Below are positions 39,341 through 54,090 of a stretch of 64,000 nucleotides of DNA, piece by piece. Position numbers and translations under genes: made by a program. The stretch's first letter is position 1. Each line of letters starts with the position of its first letter. The stretch is from the NCBI GenBank assembly GCA_034670405.1, contig JAXDDX010000003.1:8188501-8252500 (forward strand), given 5' to 3'. This DNA is from Hoplostethus atlanticus. Taxonomy: Eukaryota; Chordata; Actinopteri; Trachichthyiformes; Trachichthyidae. The notes below the pieces were generated by a model, which saw nothing but the letters and a program-made list of their open reading frames with translations, was not told the DNA's origin and ran no database searches.

Positions 39341-42300
39341 AGATGTTATGTATTCCAGTATTTCAGTGTATTTTAGTCGTCCAACATTTCACTGGTTGCT
39401 AAGCTTCGGCTCGTTTCCCAAGGGGGTTTTGATGAACAAGATTCCTACTTATTAGAAAATTGTATGTACTCTGCCAGTCTGTTAACATGCTTTGTGTTTT
39501 GGACGGTGCAAAACGTAGGATTTGTTTAACGTACTGTATTGTATTCTTTCATGTCTTAAAATATCTAAGTGGTCCATGAGCATGTCTTTCATATTGGTCT
39601 GCTTGACCTCACAACATTGAGCGTTTGAGCTTATCCCTGTTCTCGCCTCAGCTGGAAACACCAACACAGGCTACTAATGTCGTCTCTCTCGTTATCTAAG
39701 CAACCGCTAGACAGAGATGTACAGCAGCACATGGACACCGGGCCTGAAAGACCTCTCCTCTCGCTCGGGGCACCGGCTCGTCCCTGCTAGTTTGAGGGGT
39801 TATAAAGGACATACCGTACAGCAGTCGGGAACGCCAGTATTTGACACATCTGTGAGGATTCTCCAACAGTTCTGATGCAAACAGCCACAGAGGTGTGAGC
39901 AGCTGTCAACTGTTGTTTGAGGCTAGAGTGTAGTGTGGGAGAGAAGAGTGGATTTTGGGGCAAGTGGTTTCTTGTTGTCAGTTGCTTCCCGTACAGTAAA
40001 AAGCTTGATAGTGCTGTTAGAATAACGATGATCCTTGTTAGCTGTATGTACAGACTCATGTGTCAGTGTTTGTTAGTGCAAAGGACTGAGCAGAAATTGC
40101 ACTGCCCTGAGCTTGTGAGAGTGAGTACATTTTAGACCTTTCATCGTTTTATTTGTTTGACAACCAGTAGTGAATGGGATTCTTCTAACTAACATTAATG
40201 GAAGTGGTCACCAAACAGTATTTTTTTTCCACGTGCAGGCTCAGACATAACCATTGCTGTTTATTGCTATGTTGGAGACAGATAAATAACTACACGAAGC
40301 CAATGTGTGAGGCAACTGTGACAGGAAACATTGTATAAAATCAAAGTTTATATATAGAGTAGATACAGAGGAGAATGAATTCTCTGTTTTCTGTCAGTTT
40401 TCATAAACGACTGGAAATGAAAAAATACTGGAAATGTAAGCAATTTTCTTTCTGCTGCTGGTGTCTGACACTCGTCCTGCATTAGCATTTTTTCTTCACT
40501 TGATCAGCCTCCATCCCTGTACTAGTTTTCACTGATGGCAAACAGACGGCGGTAATGTTCGCACTGAATCAGAGCTTGGATATGCCATTACCAATCACAG
40601 AATATTAGCCACTGAATCATATTATGTCCTACTTTACCCACATGGTTTTCCTGACTGCCTTCTGTAATTGAAAGAATGCTTAATGGACAATCACTTACTT
40701 GATATTGCAGAGGAAAGCAAAGCAAGACCCCTAAAATGGTGAGTGTGCTGCAAGCATGGCAACCAAATTGGTGTTTTCTGGGAAAATGTAAGACAGAGGT
40801 AGAACATTTAGTCATTGCTTTGCCAAATAAAATAGAATTAATTCATTGGATTTGTGCAACTCAATATTGTAGTCTTTCTTTCCTAGCTGAGCCAGATCTT
40901 CCTCCTTTTGAAGATTGAAGAATATTTCTATATGACACCAAAAGCATGGAGGATGAAACTTGAAATAGTGATTCAAACAAATATAATATTAGCCCCCTGA
41001 TGTAAATTCACTCGCTTTGGCATTGACATTAGAACGTTTTCAAATGGTGGACCAGATGAAACAGAGCACATTTAACTTTTGTGGTCACGTGGAATGGGTA
41101 AGCAGGTTTGCAGTTCAAGTCTGGCCAAAGCCAAGCGGTGAACCTGAAAGGGCTGCCAGTGACCAGTGACCATTGCTTACATGAGCAAGCATAATGACAA
41201 ACCCCTCTAACAGTGTGTAAAGCTCCCGATGCATCCGAGCTACCCACATCAAACCACAGTTGAAGAATGACTGTACATCCCTTATGGCTTTGTATCCCTC
41301 CAAGAACACTAGGGAATTTGTCCCATGTTACCCTGTTAATCTTCCATTCTATAAAACAACAGTGTTTTCCATGGTGATTAATGAAAGGAAGGATCCCCCA
41401 TTGAAGAATGACTATACCTAAACCAGTTCATTACTATTAATTAATTGTATTCATTTTATTCTTAATTTATAGACGTCCACAGCAGAAATTTGAATTCACA
41501 TCACACATAGGGTGGGAAACTACCCCGACAAGCAAGAACAGCCCAGTCCTACTGTACAAACATCTGGAATCAGACAGGGCATTTATCATTTCACAGATTC
41601 CCCACTGAAAAACGTATTAGAAACAAACGGATCTCAAGAATCTGGAGGGATGTAGGTTCACATTTTAAGGTAATATAATAGGCCAAATATATTACTGGAA
41701 TGTAGCCCAGGTAGCTAGCTAGTAGCAAACTAGCTAGTAAGCTAGCTAACTTTTCTGCTAAATTCAGGCTGTCATTTTAATCCTTGTTCCCAAGAATACA
41801 AGATAATTTGATAACTAGTTAGGTCTATGTGAAATCATCATGTATGTGTTGAAGTAACACTAGTTTTATATATGTATATGCCAATCTTCCCACCCAAGTG
41901 TGACTTAAATTAAAAATGGCCACCATGGAAATAAGGTCAATGGTCTAATGCACTCGAGTCTGGTTCACTATCATTACTGCATGGTTCACTATGACTGTTT
42001 TGGATGACCTTAAAATGCTCATCAACCAGAATTAGCTCATGTGTCTTCATCTTTGTGTTTGGATTTAACCGTTGCCACACCAGAATCCTCTCAGCGCTAA
42101 ACACAGGGCTGTGCTACGCCCGTGGATTCAAATCTCTCTGGCCTGAAGTCCTGCAGTTAATCTTAACTCCAGTCTTCAGCCCCTAAGTGATGGCTTTCTG
42201 TGGCTGCAACCATGCAACCCATAATCTGGCTTTATGGTAAAATGCCACATGGCAGCTATATGAGCAGAGAGAGCGAAAGAGGTTGAGAGACAGCGAGAGA

Positions 42301-43482
42301 GACGTTTCTGTCCTTCAGTCAAGACTAAAATAGGACTGGGCTATATTTCTGGCTCTTCTATTTTCTAGACTTTTAAGATTGTTGGCAGGTGTATGCTTAC
42401 CATGTTTGATTTGTGGGAGTGTTGAAGCATTTCCCTTGCGCATCCATTCATCATCCTAAACCTCTTATCCCAGAGATAAGGCATTAGTCTGATTAGAAAA
42501 TTAAGGTCGTGTCCACAGACAAGAGTAATGCCAATACTTCAGAGCTGTCTGTGTTCTCTTAATAACCCTGTTTAGGTACTTGTAGCTATTGATTTTCAAT
42601 GCAAACAGTGGTGTGTGCTGGGAAGGCAAGATGCAGTGGGACTTTGTTTACAGATGGAAAACTTAATGCAGTCATAGTAGTAGGTAGATTTTAATAATTG
42701 ATTTCATTCTGTCGTCACAGCGGTATTGGTCTTTAAGACAAATATCAATATGTGTTTAAAACAAAGAAGTCTAAGAGAGATTGTTTGGGGAAAAACAAGT
42801 TCACACATTTATTAAATGACTCAGAAAACAAAATCCATATTAACAGACAAATACGTTTTTTGCTTTGGGACAACCCCGGGCATGTTTTTCTTCTACCTAT
42901 GATTCATAGTTTTATACTCACAGAGTAATGCCCTGTAGTAGCTGTGTCACACTCCTGTCAAGCTCAGTTTAATCCCATTAGAACCACTTTCATCATCACG
43001 AAAATGTCTAGATTAAATTTCCTGTGTCACCACCCATTGAACTGGGAGGGAAATGGGATTGCTGATGGAGCCAGTTGGGGAGAAGCAACTGGAAATGATC
43101 AGTAATGTATAGCTTGTATAGTTCAACACTGCCTTGGAGGGATAGACAGTCTCCCTGCTACAAAGCCATTCAATTTTCCATTTCTATAAAGTGTTTTGTT
43201 ATTCTCTTTCACTAAACAAAGGAGTAAATCAAACCCATGTGACTTCTGAATTGCATTTGAAGATTACAGTAAGACATTTGGGTGTTTTTCTTTCATGGGA
43301 AAAAAGAGGAAATCAGAAACACAGAAGAGAGAGAAAATCTTGACCAGATGGTCCGGGCAAGATTATCCTCTAAACATGGCATCCCAGTCTTTCTGAGCCC
43401 CTGGTGGCAACACTGTCATTTCCGAGGAGCGCGGGGGAATAAGCAAATTCAACTGTGTATGGAACAGCTCTCTCAACTGGGG

Positions 43483-43485
<3 letters not shown>

Positions 43486-43520
<35 letters not shown>
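43486..43520. repeat. (TG)17 microsatellite
   Basis: A perfect dinucleotide array, with no gene feature nearby. Confidence 0.95.
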
Positions 43521-43521
<1 letters not shown>

Positions 43522-44186
43522 TATTTGTGTCTGTGCACAGATGTGTTTTTGCAAAAGTGTGGTCAGGGAAGGGTTACTCCAACCAAGTGTGGTTAGTGTT
43601 GTGACCCAGCTGCATTGAAACACAGAGCACCACCCACACTTGTCTTGAGCCGTATTCCCACATCTGTGCTGTGGCTCAAATATCACTGCTTCACCCACAA
43701 GCATCTGCTATAGGCACTGGATGCTGTCTTGCACAATCCTTCGCTCTCAGATTGTCTAATATCTGACTCACTTAGAATAACCACCCTCGACCTCCAGCTT
43801 AACCTCACTGAAAGTGCAGTATCGAGTATTCGGCCCCAGTTTGTTAGTAATCTGCCTCCCAGAATCCACGATAATAATCTGGGCGGGGTTAAGGTTTACC
43901 TCATCGTCCAGTTTCAGTTCACCTGTGGGTGTTATTCTGACCATCCGACGGAGACGGAGGACAGTGTGAGAACTGTCAGCGGAGAGAGGTAGAGTGGAAT
44001 GGTTGCCAGGGTGAATGTATCCTGTTCCACTAAGCTGGCCTCTGATAGGCCAGAGCCGCTACTGAGGGGAGGAAATTCTGCCAATTGGAAACAATTGATG
44101 TTTTGTTGCCGGGCCAAGCTGTCCTAACACAAAGCTGACATTTACTGGAAAGAAGATTGGTTCTCAGGTTTGAAAAGGTGACACTT

Positions 44187-44207
44187 AAAAAAAAAAAAAA
44201 AAAAAAA
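44187..44207. repeat. A21 homopolymer
   Basis: Twenty-one consecutive A after ACACTT. No retroposon body is recognised upstream. Confidence 0.9.
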
Positions 44208-44944
44208 GGCGAACCAGTCTCTTCATTTGTATGGTGCTTTAAGTAGAACAGGATTTTCTTTTATTTATTTTCTGCATGAACTGGGAGACTATCAATAAAC
44301 TTACTCTCACTGCTTCCAAGGCCCTCTCCGTGTTTGTTGGTTTTACTTCTTGATGTCTAACAAACAAACAAAAAAGCCTTAATATCTCAACAAAACCCAA
44401 CTAAATGTCTGGTTTGTAATGCATTAGATATCTGCATTATTATTATGTCATTGAGTCTGAGCAATTCATACAAACAGAGTGGACTTTTAAATAAAAAGAG
44501 AATAATGTCCCTATTTGAGTCCATGCTTTCTGAAGCTACAGGATTTTTTTTAAAAGCAATCAGTTAAAGCAATGAAACTGCTCTGTGAAATGGCAGCAAC
44601 CAGTACAAAAGCTGAAAAACAACGAACTCAGCAGGTTCTATGGTGGCTTTTTTGTATTTTAACTTTTTATTACCTCCTTTATAACTCGGGTGTGAGCAAG
44701 AATATTTATTGAGGCAGGACTTTTATATCCTCACAACGTAAAACTGTAAAGAAAGTTACTGATGTAGGCCTCTAGATGTAAACCTTAAGTTTCTCTTGCT
44801 TTGCCTCTATTCTCATTTACTACGTCACGTTCCACGTCCAAGAGGGAAAATTAAAAACGAAACACTGGACACATCACAGCAAACTTGAATCTTCTCGTAA
44901 TGTAAAATGAAAGATTTCTCCATATGTAACTTAAATGGCATGAA

Positions 44945-45320
44945 CAAGCGGTTTTATTGTGATGTCCGTGGAAAGTCGAGCATGCACTAATGCAAGGTGG
45001 CAGCATGTCCTGATGTCATTCATTAGTTGTGCATCTCACACAGCCAGACAGTAATTGTCAGTTGCACATGAGTAATTGAATTGGGCGGGCGTGCTTAAAC
45101 AATTGGCTCTAATTGCATTACTCTTTTGGACCATGACAACAATTGTCGGGCTGAAATTCGCCCCCTCAGCACTGCTAATTGCGTATGTAAATCAGTAATA
45201 TTTGGCCCTAACAAGAGGGGAGAGTTGATGTGAAAGAGAAAGCCTCGCACTGCGGTTGATTTACAGCAGGACTGGCAGGCGTCCATTGGTGGAGTCCTCA
45301 GCAGACAAGAGAAACCAGCT
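44945..45320. promoter_or_regulatory. possible enhancer-like non-coding segment
   Basis: The segment is dense in homeodomain-core words (TAATTG, CATTAG, CTAATTGCATTA, TAATTGAATT) together with ATGTAAAT, TGACAATTGT and AACAATTGG (Sox-like ACAAT). It is free of simple repeats and more balanced in base composition than its flanks, as in vertebrate developmental conserved non-coding elements. Conservation itself cannot be seen from one sequence. Confidence 0.3.
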
Positions 45321-48300
45321 CTGTTTGATTGCCACATACACATCACTACATCAATAAAATGAGAGACGCTGTTTAAAAACTGTGATGATTTCATTGGCTC
45401 CATTTTCGACAGCTTTGTAAAACTAACCCAAACCTCTCCGATTTTACCGCCTCGAATGGCTGAGTAATGTGTCACACAGGGCGGAGGGAGGGTTGAGAAC
45501 GACGGGGGTGGAGGAGGTCACGTTTCAGTTCCTCACAGCGGTTCCTCCTCTCTCGATCCTCCTGCAAAGTTTTCTTCATCCTCCTTCGGGGGGTGCGTGG
45601 AGCCGAAACTTCACAGAGAGACAGAGCACATCTGGAGCTGTGGCCATGGGGCCAAGCACGGCGCCAGCCCAGCTCCGAGCCAACACCGCAGAAACACACA
45701 CACACACATAAATGCACACACATGTGACAAGACACTGTTGTTGCATGGTGGCGACAATGAGGAAGGCTAAAATACTTTTTCTCACACGTTATTCAAGAAC
45801 ATAGGAGTCCTGAAGTACCGGTCGGTTTGTATATTTTCAATAACACAAGGAACAATTTTCACCTGTCAAAGCAAGTAAAGAGTCGCTCTACTTTAAGAAA
45901 AAAAACTCCTTCCCACTGATGTGCCCTTAAAAGCTTCTTAAATTAATCCTGAGAAATTAACATAAGCAGATAGCATTCCCTCCTCGTTGAGGCACGGCAG
46001 ACCCTCATGCATGGTAATTGTTCACAGCTTTTCTAATCCATTCTTCCACGTGTGGGACCTGATCCAGTCTGACTGTTTCTGATTAAGACTCAGCCACGTG
46101 GGACTGTAGATGTTGAGAAAGGGAATCTGTGGTAACTTTTTTTTTTTGGGGGGGGTTGTGGGATCAAAAACCATTGTCTTGATTTGCCCGCTGAAACCTC
46201 CTTGTCTTCCTGAGAGTTGTGATTTTTGCTAATTTACTCCGTGGTACAAAAATAATCCATGGCAGAAGAGGGCTGGGTAATTACATCTGTGGAGGAAGGA
46301 GCACCAGAAAGAGTGCAGACTGGAAGTCCTTTTTGGCGACTTGCGAAATATTTTGATCTTATATTTCCCGTAATTCTCAGTGTTGCACTTAAATGAAAAC
46401 ATATGTAAAATGTCCCAATTTCTGTCACCTTTTATGCCATTAAAAATCGAAATTGCGTATGGGAGAGAATTCTGTCTGGTCTGCTAGTAAACAAATGCTT
46501 TTCTGTCCCACAAACCATTACACAGCACCAAACCATGTTGTTTTTCTATCATCCCTCCTGTCCTGAGGGTGTAACATGTGGAAACACAGTAGGGAGCCAG
46601 AGAGAGAGAAACGCCTGCCATAGACCCAGACCCTCTTCTTCTGCATTCCTACGCGCCTGCAGTGTAGCGCACGTGGACGGCTGAAAACCAGAGGCCTGGA
46701 AAGCGGTCCCTGTGGTCCCTCGGTTTATGGGCCCTGGGTGGAGCCTGGGTGCTGGAGCAGACCAGGCTGCAGGTCTGGGGGAGGGGGGGGATGGAAGAGG
46801 GAGAGTATGGCCTGTCAGGCAGTAGCGGTGCGCTGTGTTGATGGGGCACCGGGGAGCCCTCCATCACCGACAAGGCCCTCCATCCTGTTGTGCCGTCGTG
46901 CGCTGTCGGTGTGTCAGGTTTCAAGCACATGGAGTGGATTAGGTGTATGTGGCACCACAACAGGGCATCTATGATCGACCCCGGCGCGTTACGAGGCCCC
47001 TCTTTGTTTTCTCTACAAACACAGTGTACATTTAAGACTTGTTGTTGCAGGACAGTGCCCCTTTACTACAGCCTGAGGCCACTTGTTGTAAAGCGGTTTG
47101 AGGAATGGTGTTGGAATTTGGCACTCATGAGAGGGGTGATGGTAAATTATTTCATTAGGAGTAAACCGTGACTGACTTTTGCTCCCTAACTGCTGTGACA
47201 GGGAAACAGGTAGTTTAAAGCCACCCTCATTCTTTTCTTAGTAATTGATTGTTTTTACTATGAAATCTTCTTTTCCCATAAAGCCACACTGACCTCCTTG
47301 TATCAACACTAATCTTTCTTTCACTGTAATGTAATACCACTCTAGTGTCCTCCTCCTCTTCTTCATTGGTGCATTGTTCACAGTGAGCGCTCTAACATGC
47401 ATCTGTTGCATCCTCGAAGGAGGTATCAAAGTACAGGGTCAGCTGGAGTGTAGGTTGCTGCCAAATTTAATTACTCAAGTATGTATATTGCTTACTGACT
47501 CAAAGATTGTAAGTGGCTTTTTTGCCTTTTTTTTGTATTTGAATGACGTCAGCGTCCTTTATGTCACTCAGCTTGATTCACACATTCCATTTATATAGAC
47601 GAAAACTTTACAAGCAGGGGGAAAGTAAAACATTAAACCACGCTCAACCGTCGGACAACTCAGGGACTTTCTGCTTGTGCCGCTACTCATACACCAACTG
47701 GTACCGATCTTTTATTAGGAATACATCAGTAAACTGGCTGGAGTCCCAGAGCTTCAGTATCCCCCCCCCCCCCCCGACTCGTTATCACAGCATCATTAAG
47801 TTAAACGACAAGTGAATAAAACAATTAAACGAGGGTCGTGTGACGCTCACCCAGGGGGTATTGGTGTGCAGCCCTGTGGGAGGGTGTGTGTGCAGGGAGA
47901 CAATGTGCTCCAACTCTGTTTGCAGTGTAACGCTTGGTGTCCAATTTCATGGTGCACTCAGTGTGCCGCTGAACACAACTAAGCCCTTTGCCTCAGGATT
48001 TGAAATCTGTGTACTGCCCTACAAAGGCAAACATCAGGAACTACTTTTTGAATGGCCAAAGATCATAACTACTATAACAGATTAACTATCCACCAAAATG
48101 ACACTTATAATTGGTGTTAAATGATAAACAGTCCACCTCTGTGCCCAAAATACTTTTGTCAGGTCAGGAGATGAACTTTGAAGTTATTTTTCTGCAGTTG
48201 CTGTTCTTTGGCTTTAAAAAGTGCAGGGAGTTATATGAACATAAGCAAAGAGTCACTTGATAAAATGCTAAAAGACACAATGAAGCCTGGGCTGCTGTCA

Positions 48301-51300
48301 TTTAGGGCAGGGAGCAGGGACGAATCCCTAGTAGAAGACAAAGACTACGCCAATGTGACAAAGCGTTGCTGCTCCTGTCAGCTCAGGACCGGCTACAGTC
48401 CAACATAGCTGTTATAATCAGCACAGAAGATGGAAATGGGGTGATCTCACTTGAGACAGAGCAGAGGTTTAATACTCTGTGGCCCCTGAACGATGAGGAT
48501 TGTGCCTCTACCCCCCCGCCTACAAAGATCCCTGTCTATCTGGAGATGGGAGATGTAGGGCATGCGTAATCACAGGGTAGACTCAGTAAAGTCAGCTCAA
48601 AATAGAAAACGATGTGTTATCTCAGCGAGTGAGGCTGTACAGTATGTAACAGTGTCAGTCCCCCGAAGAGACGTCAGTGAGGATGGCTCACAGTTCCATC
48701 GGGTTTTTGTCCATGACTGTTTCAGATACAGTCACGCTGTTGTCGGATGGCGTTGGCGTAGTCCTGTGAAGTCTCATCCATCTTTAACAAAGTCAAAGCG
48801 GTGTGCATGTGAGGGAGGATGAAGCTAATAAAGGTTGCCGTGGACTATTTGGGGCATGTTAATGAATGACTCAGACAAAGTTATCTTTAGTCTGGAAGGT
48901 GGAGATGGAGATGAGGTCACTCTTCTGCAACAGAGACTCTTGTGTGGGATTCGCTCATGGGAAATATATGACGTTAGATATATTTTGTATTTTGTGGAGA
49001 ATTTCAGTCGTGCATGAACACTGAACAACAACAACAACTAACTGAAGTTGTTTGGAAATGCAAGGAAAAACAAATGATTCTAGGCCACGTATTGAGAGAG
49101 GTACGTCACAACTAAACCAATCATAATTCATATGATCTTACATATGAAAACAAAAGGGATCAAAAAGAGTGCTAATAATTGTGAAAACCACATTTTAGAG
49201 TAAAGATGAGCACAAACTGAACGCAAACCATTTTCTGTGAAATTGTGAAACAAGAGAAAATAATGTTCCAAGCACAAAATATAGCTTATTACTGCTGTCA
49301 TTTATTTTCTCCACACTGTTTTGGTTCATTTTTGTCAAGCGTGCCGATACTTCAGGAAGGTGCTGTATATCTTTATATGAAAATCCACATAAAATAGATA
49401 AAACAATTACAAAACTAGCACAATAAGCCTTTAAAATGTTGCTCTTCCCTAAACATAACAGATAAACTGAAGATAAACAAAGAACAAATTATGACATAAT
49501 TCTAATATTTTATCAATCAATCCACAGCAAATATATATTCAATATAACAATATAAAGCCATAGACAGCCTAACATCATTTGCCTCAACAATATAAGCATG
49601 TGCGCAATACATATGGTTGTGGGAGAATAGATTATATCATCTACAGGTATATGAACCATATTTCTTATAATCATGATTGATTTAAAAAGGCAGGATGAAC
49701 AGGAAGTGATTATTATAGAGGAAGCTTCAACTCAACTTCACTCATGCATCTCACAAACCTCCTCCTGACTGTCTTTCACATAAAAATGATCAGTTTCAGT
49801 AAATCTTTCTCTCAAAGCCACCACAGATTAAAAGAGTTTCATGATGCAAAGGTTGACGGTTTTATGAGAGAAACAAAGCAGATATTAACAGATATATTTC
49901 ATGGCTTACAGACACTCAAACAAGGAAAACAAGTCTCTCTAAACCAGGTTATGGAAGATGCATAGGAAGGCAGCCCTTCGATGCTCAGTGACTCGCTGCT
50001 TGCTGATCAAGTCAGTAAGTAAAATGTCAAAAGGTAGTGAGAAATTGGGCGATAACAGTGTAATGGCCTTGAGTGAGTATAAATCTCAGTCTGCCGAGCC
50101 TCCTGAAGACAGCTCAAGATGAAGAAGCTGAGGTTGGAAGGTCATGAACTGTGTTTATGGGCCTTACGGTGACAGAGGAAATAAAGATAGATGATAGGTA
50201 GAGGAGGCGACTCAGTCTTCTCCCCCTCCTTCAATCTGTCCTCTGTCACAGCGATCCAAACAGATACAATAGGACAGGTAGTGTATGGAAACCAAACCAC
50301 CCTTGCAAGAGAGGTCTTCCCTTACCATGTAACACCAAGTCTCTCAGCTGGTGAGAAACAGCAATAAGGCACAGAGCGGAAACAGCACCATCTCCACCTA
50401 CCCATCCACCCACCCACCCGCTTGCACAGTAAACAAGCAGCCGTGTTTGAACAATAGCATCCAGGGAGGGAGCATGAAGAGCTGTAACCTGAGCTGTTGG
50501 TTTGATTTCAGCTTGCAGATGGACGGGCCGCGCTGTTAACACCCTGCTCTTCTGACTGGCAGGGAGGGCCGTAACCTTTGACCCCAGCTGGATGCCTATT
50601 CTTGGGGGGGGTGGGGGCTCTCCCTTCTGCTGCTTTGCTGCTGTTTGGACAACATGAGGAAAAAGGCTGTGGTCAGGGAAAACAGCCATATGTCTTCCAA
50701 CCTCACCCCGCCCAACAGGGGAAATACCTCACGTCTTCATCTGGTTTCATCAGCCAGACCCAAACGGAGACACAGGACACAGTATTGATTTTCCTGAGAG
50801 CTTAACAACATGTGACAAATGTGAATCAGATTTATGTAATGGCAGTCCAGTGGCCATTGCCTCTGACCCCTGTTGATGAATACATTTCACAGACAGATTC
50901 AGATGGGTCTCGTGTAATCTGCAGGTGAAATACTGAACGACATGAATGATGTTGCGATTGAGGAGATAATGCCTCAGCCTCAGTCATATAATCCCCACCT
51001 GCAATTTATGTTGTGAAATCCCTGGATGCCCAGTAATCCTAGTTGCAATTTCATATAAGTGCATAAAAAAAATACCGGTATCTGATATAAGGTTTACCAC
51101 GGTAACACCACATCACACCACACGGAAATTCAATACTATAGCATAAACCCATTTAACCAGTTTCCCAGATCTCTTGAGTGTTAACACAGTTCATAATGGA
51201 TCAATGATGCATCACCACCTCAAATTCCTTACGCATGGAAAGCTGCATATAAAACTCAATGGATGGCTAGTAAATCATAGACTGGCTATGCCCCCTGAAT

Positions 51301-54090
51301 GTGTACTTTGGTAATCTCTCTGTGAGTTTTATAAGCACCTGGAGCTGCCTGATTACCTCCCTGTTTGAAGCACCACTTCACATGCACTCAGGCCAAGTGC
51401 AGCAGCGCTGACTGAATAACATCACCAGTCACCGGCGACACAGCAAGTGTAGTTTAGTGTCGGAGACAAACTTTCACACGTGAAAACTGGCTCATGAGCC
51501 TCCGTGTTTGAGGCTGTCAGCATCTTTTTTTTTTTTCTCTCAAAACGCTTTCTCTGCCTTGCACGTACAGTATGTCATCAGCTAGCTGTGTTGAATAATT
51601 GAGGTGGACATATTTTGGTGTGTGCTGTGGGAAGAGAATAGCTTTTTTAAACTGATACATAGACAGAAGCATTAAAGCATGGGTGGTAGCTGTCGCCTCC
51701 TCATGAATAAAACACTGTGCCATCAAAGCCCAGAGAGAGTGTTACTTTGGTACCCCAGTAATGGAGGACCAGCTGTGTCTATCTGCACATGAGACTAGCC
51801 ACCACTCTACCTCTCACAAAGCACAGAGTTAGCATTAGGGATAGCACTTCCTTGCATCATCTCACCAACTCTAGTATTTATAACCCCCTGTAGTGGCAAG
51901 ACATCCTAGGGCTCATTTGAAACATTGGGCTCTGGAGCAGTCTCAGCACTTCTTCCCATGGTTAACAAAAAACATCAGCACTTTTCTACCACACACTAAC
52001 TTTTTGACTTCCTTCTTTGAGAGTGTGTGGCAAACAGAGTTTGCTGTGGTGCTGCTTGTGGTCCTGGTAGCCCTGCAGCCTTTCCTGATGGCCCAGAGCT
52101 CAACAGGGTGCTCAAATGATCACTGACGGGCTGAGGAGGAGACATAAACAAGAGATGAACCAGCAGCCTAAACCCAGAGAGTTGTTTCATTACTGTGGTG
52201 AAATGTTTTTTTTTGTTTTTTTTAATCACCAGAGGAGCTAGATCTCTTAAAACACCACTGATCATCTCAGCTGGTGGGGGGTGAGGACAGACGAGCAGCT
52301 TCTGAGAAAAGAAGTGTATAAAAGGAAAGTGCAAGATTAAATGAAAATTTTAACATACATTTTATTTGCCAAAGCCTGCCCAAACATAATTAAAGCTGAC
52401 CTTTGCCCCAACTCTTGTTATTCATGTCTCAAGACCAGTAAAACGAACCAAAAAGAAATCCACCACTCAACATAAAATTCACTGCAAGTAAGCAGAACTT
52501 TAGCCAGCAGTGTTTACTGGTTGTGCTAACAGCTTGTTACAAACATCTTCTGTACGGGGGTCTTGGTTAACACGGTCATAAAAGTATCATGACTTGTTTC
52601 ATGACACATTCATGAAGGAAATATCAATATTTATAATGACAAAAGGAATTTTGTCAGAGAGTGACACAAGACATCTCAGTGGCTGCCCCCTCCTCTACAC
52701 TAAAAATGTTTCTAAACTTGAACATTATGGTGTTAATGGCTTATTGTCTTTTTTTGGTATATTTGTAATCTTTTTTATTATTCAAACTGAACGGCATAAG
52801 CATGGTGATGTTGAGTGGTCAGCCACTATATAACCCATAGAGCGAAGCTGCAGATACATTTTTAAAATGAGACTTGTATTGGCCCAAGGGACTTTTATTT
52901 TGAAACCAGTTACACAGTCAAGTTACATTATTCACTGTGGAATAAGTTCTTAAAGACATAGTCAGTTCATGAATGTACCATCAAACATGCCAGGAGCCTG
53001 TCATGAATGCACTATTTAAACAGTATATAAAGATTTTTTATTGGTTTGTTTTATTGGATTGTTTCACATGTAATTTAATGTATTGATTAGAGAATGATGC
53101 AAATGGAAACATTAGAATAATCTGTGGGCAATAAAAACTAGTTAGTACACTAGCTTATTACAAATACTACTAGAGCTACCAGGCTTCTCCCTCTCCACGT
53201 CTACTGTTCGTGTGCGCTGGGCTCGGATGCAGGGTCACACATGTAACACGTTGCTCCTCTTGCTGCTCTGACGGTGGAGGCCACCACTGTTCGGTGGCCG
53301 TTCTCTGTACGGTAGCGCTGAGTAAGTTGCCTCGGGCGTATTTAAAGGAGCATTAGGCAGGCAGCAGGACCAATGAGCTCATATTAAATGCAGCTATAGC
53401 CCACGCCAGTCGGCTTGGCCACAGGGTTTACTCCATTCCGTCGTCTTTTGCAAGTATTAACGCCCCAATGAGAAGGCTCAAACTATTAAAGGCCTCCACT
53501 CCGAGTGCATTGCCAACAGCCCTTTATATATTATATGTATGTACTTATATCTGAGTGAGTGTGCACTTGCATGTGTGGATGTGTGTGTGTGTGTGTATGT
53601 TCATGCATGTGCACGTGCAAGTAGGCAAATGAAACCCGAGCCCATATATGTGCCCCTGTGTGCTGAGAAGATAAGCCAGTTGTTGAAAGCCTCAGTGCAT
53701 CCAGGGGGCCACGAGGGAAGTCCCATGGCCTATGCAGGAAGTATGTAAACTGAGCTAGTACAAGGGAGACAGGAAGTGAATGATGGATGGCAGGTTATCA
53801 GCAGCAGAGTGAGGGTTTGTTTAAGAGTTCCTCAATCACTCCACCACATGGCCAACAAACTGTTAAGCTGTTGCAATGCAGGAAAAGGAGTTACCACTGT
53901 GCCTTTGGAGCGGTTCAGAATGGATCATCAGCAATCATGTTTTTAAGTCATTACTTTCATCATGAAATCTAATGCTTACTATTTGACGGTTTCCAATAAC
54001 TATGTCTAACGATGAAAATAAAAGGAATTAGTTGAGGATTGTCAGAGAGGTTCTTTCAGAAGGCTCTGTATTATGTCATTTACTGTAATT
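45321..54090. other. intergenic DNA
   Basis: No coding exon is recognised. It contains C15 at 47761-47775, a T/G homopolymer junction at 46138-46157, a CCACCCACC-rich tract near 50,400 and GT-rich stretches near 53,579. A frame at about 49,840-49,963 is Lys/Glu-rich but matches no family. Confidence 0.55.
47761..47775. repeat. C15 homopolymer
   Basis: Fifteen consecutive C. A second tract of C14 is at 24551-24564 inside intron 1. Both are places where sequencing length errors are likely. Confidence 0.9.

Larger units (their letters stand above)
37915..44940. other. intergenic DNA
   Basis: No coding exon is recognised. It contains T21 (39320-39340), a cluster of GCTAGC-type palindromic words (about 41,709-41,750), a TG microsatellite (43486-43520) and A21 (44187-44207). 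A 'CCTCTGGGGACAGATAAAGTT' block near 38,272 resembles common teleost retroposon tails but is too short to assign. Confidence 0.55.

Noticed and set aside
49744-49965. 73-codon frame with a Lys/Glu-rich, helical-looking C-terminal half
   Set aside because: It hints at a coiled coil or a decayed element, but no family is recognisable and the surrounding DNA is AT-rich and non-coding.
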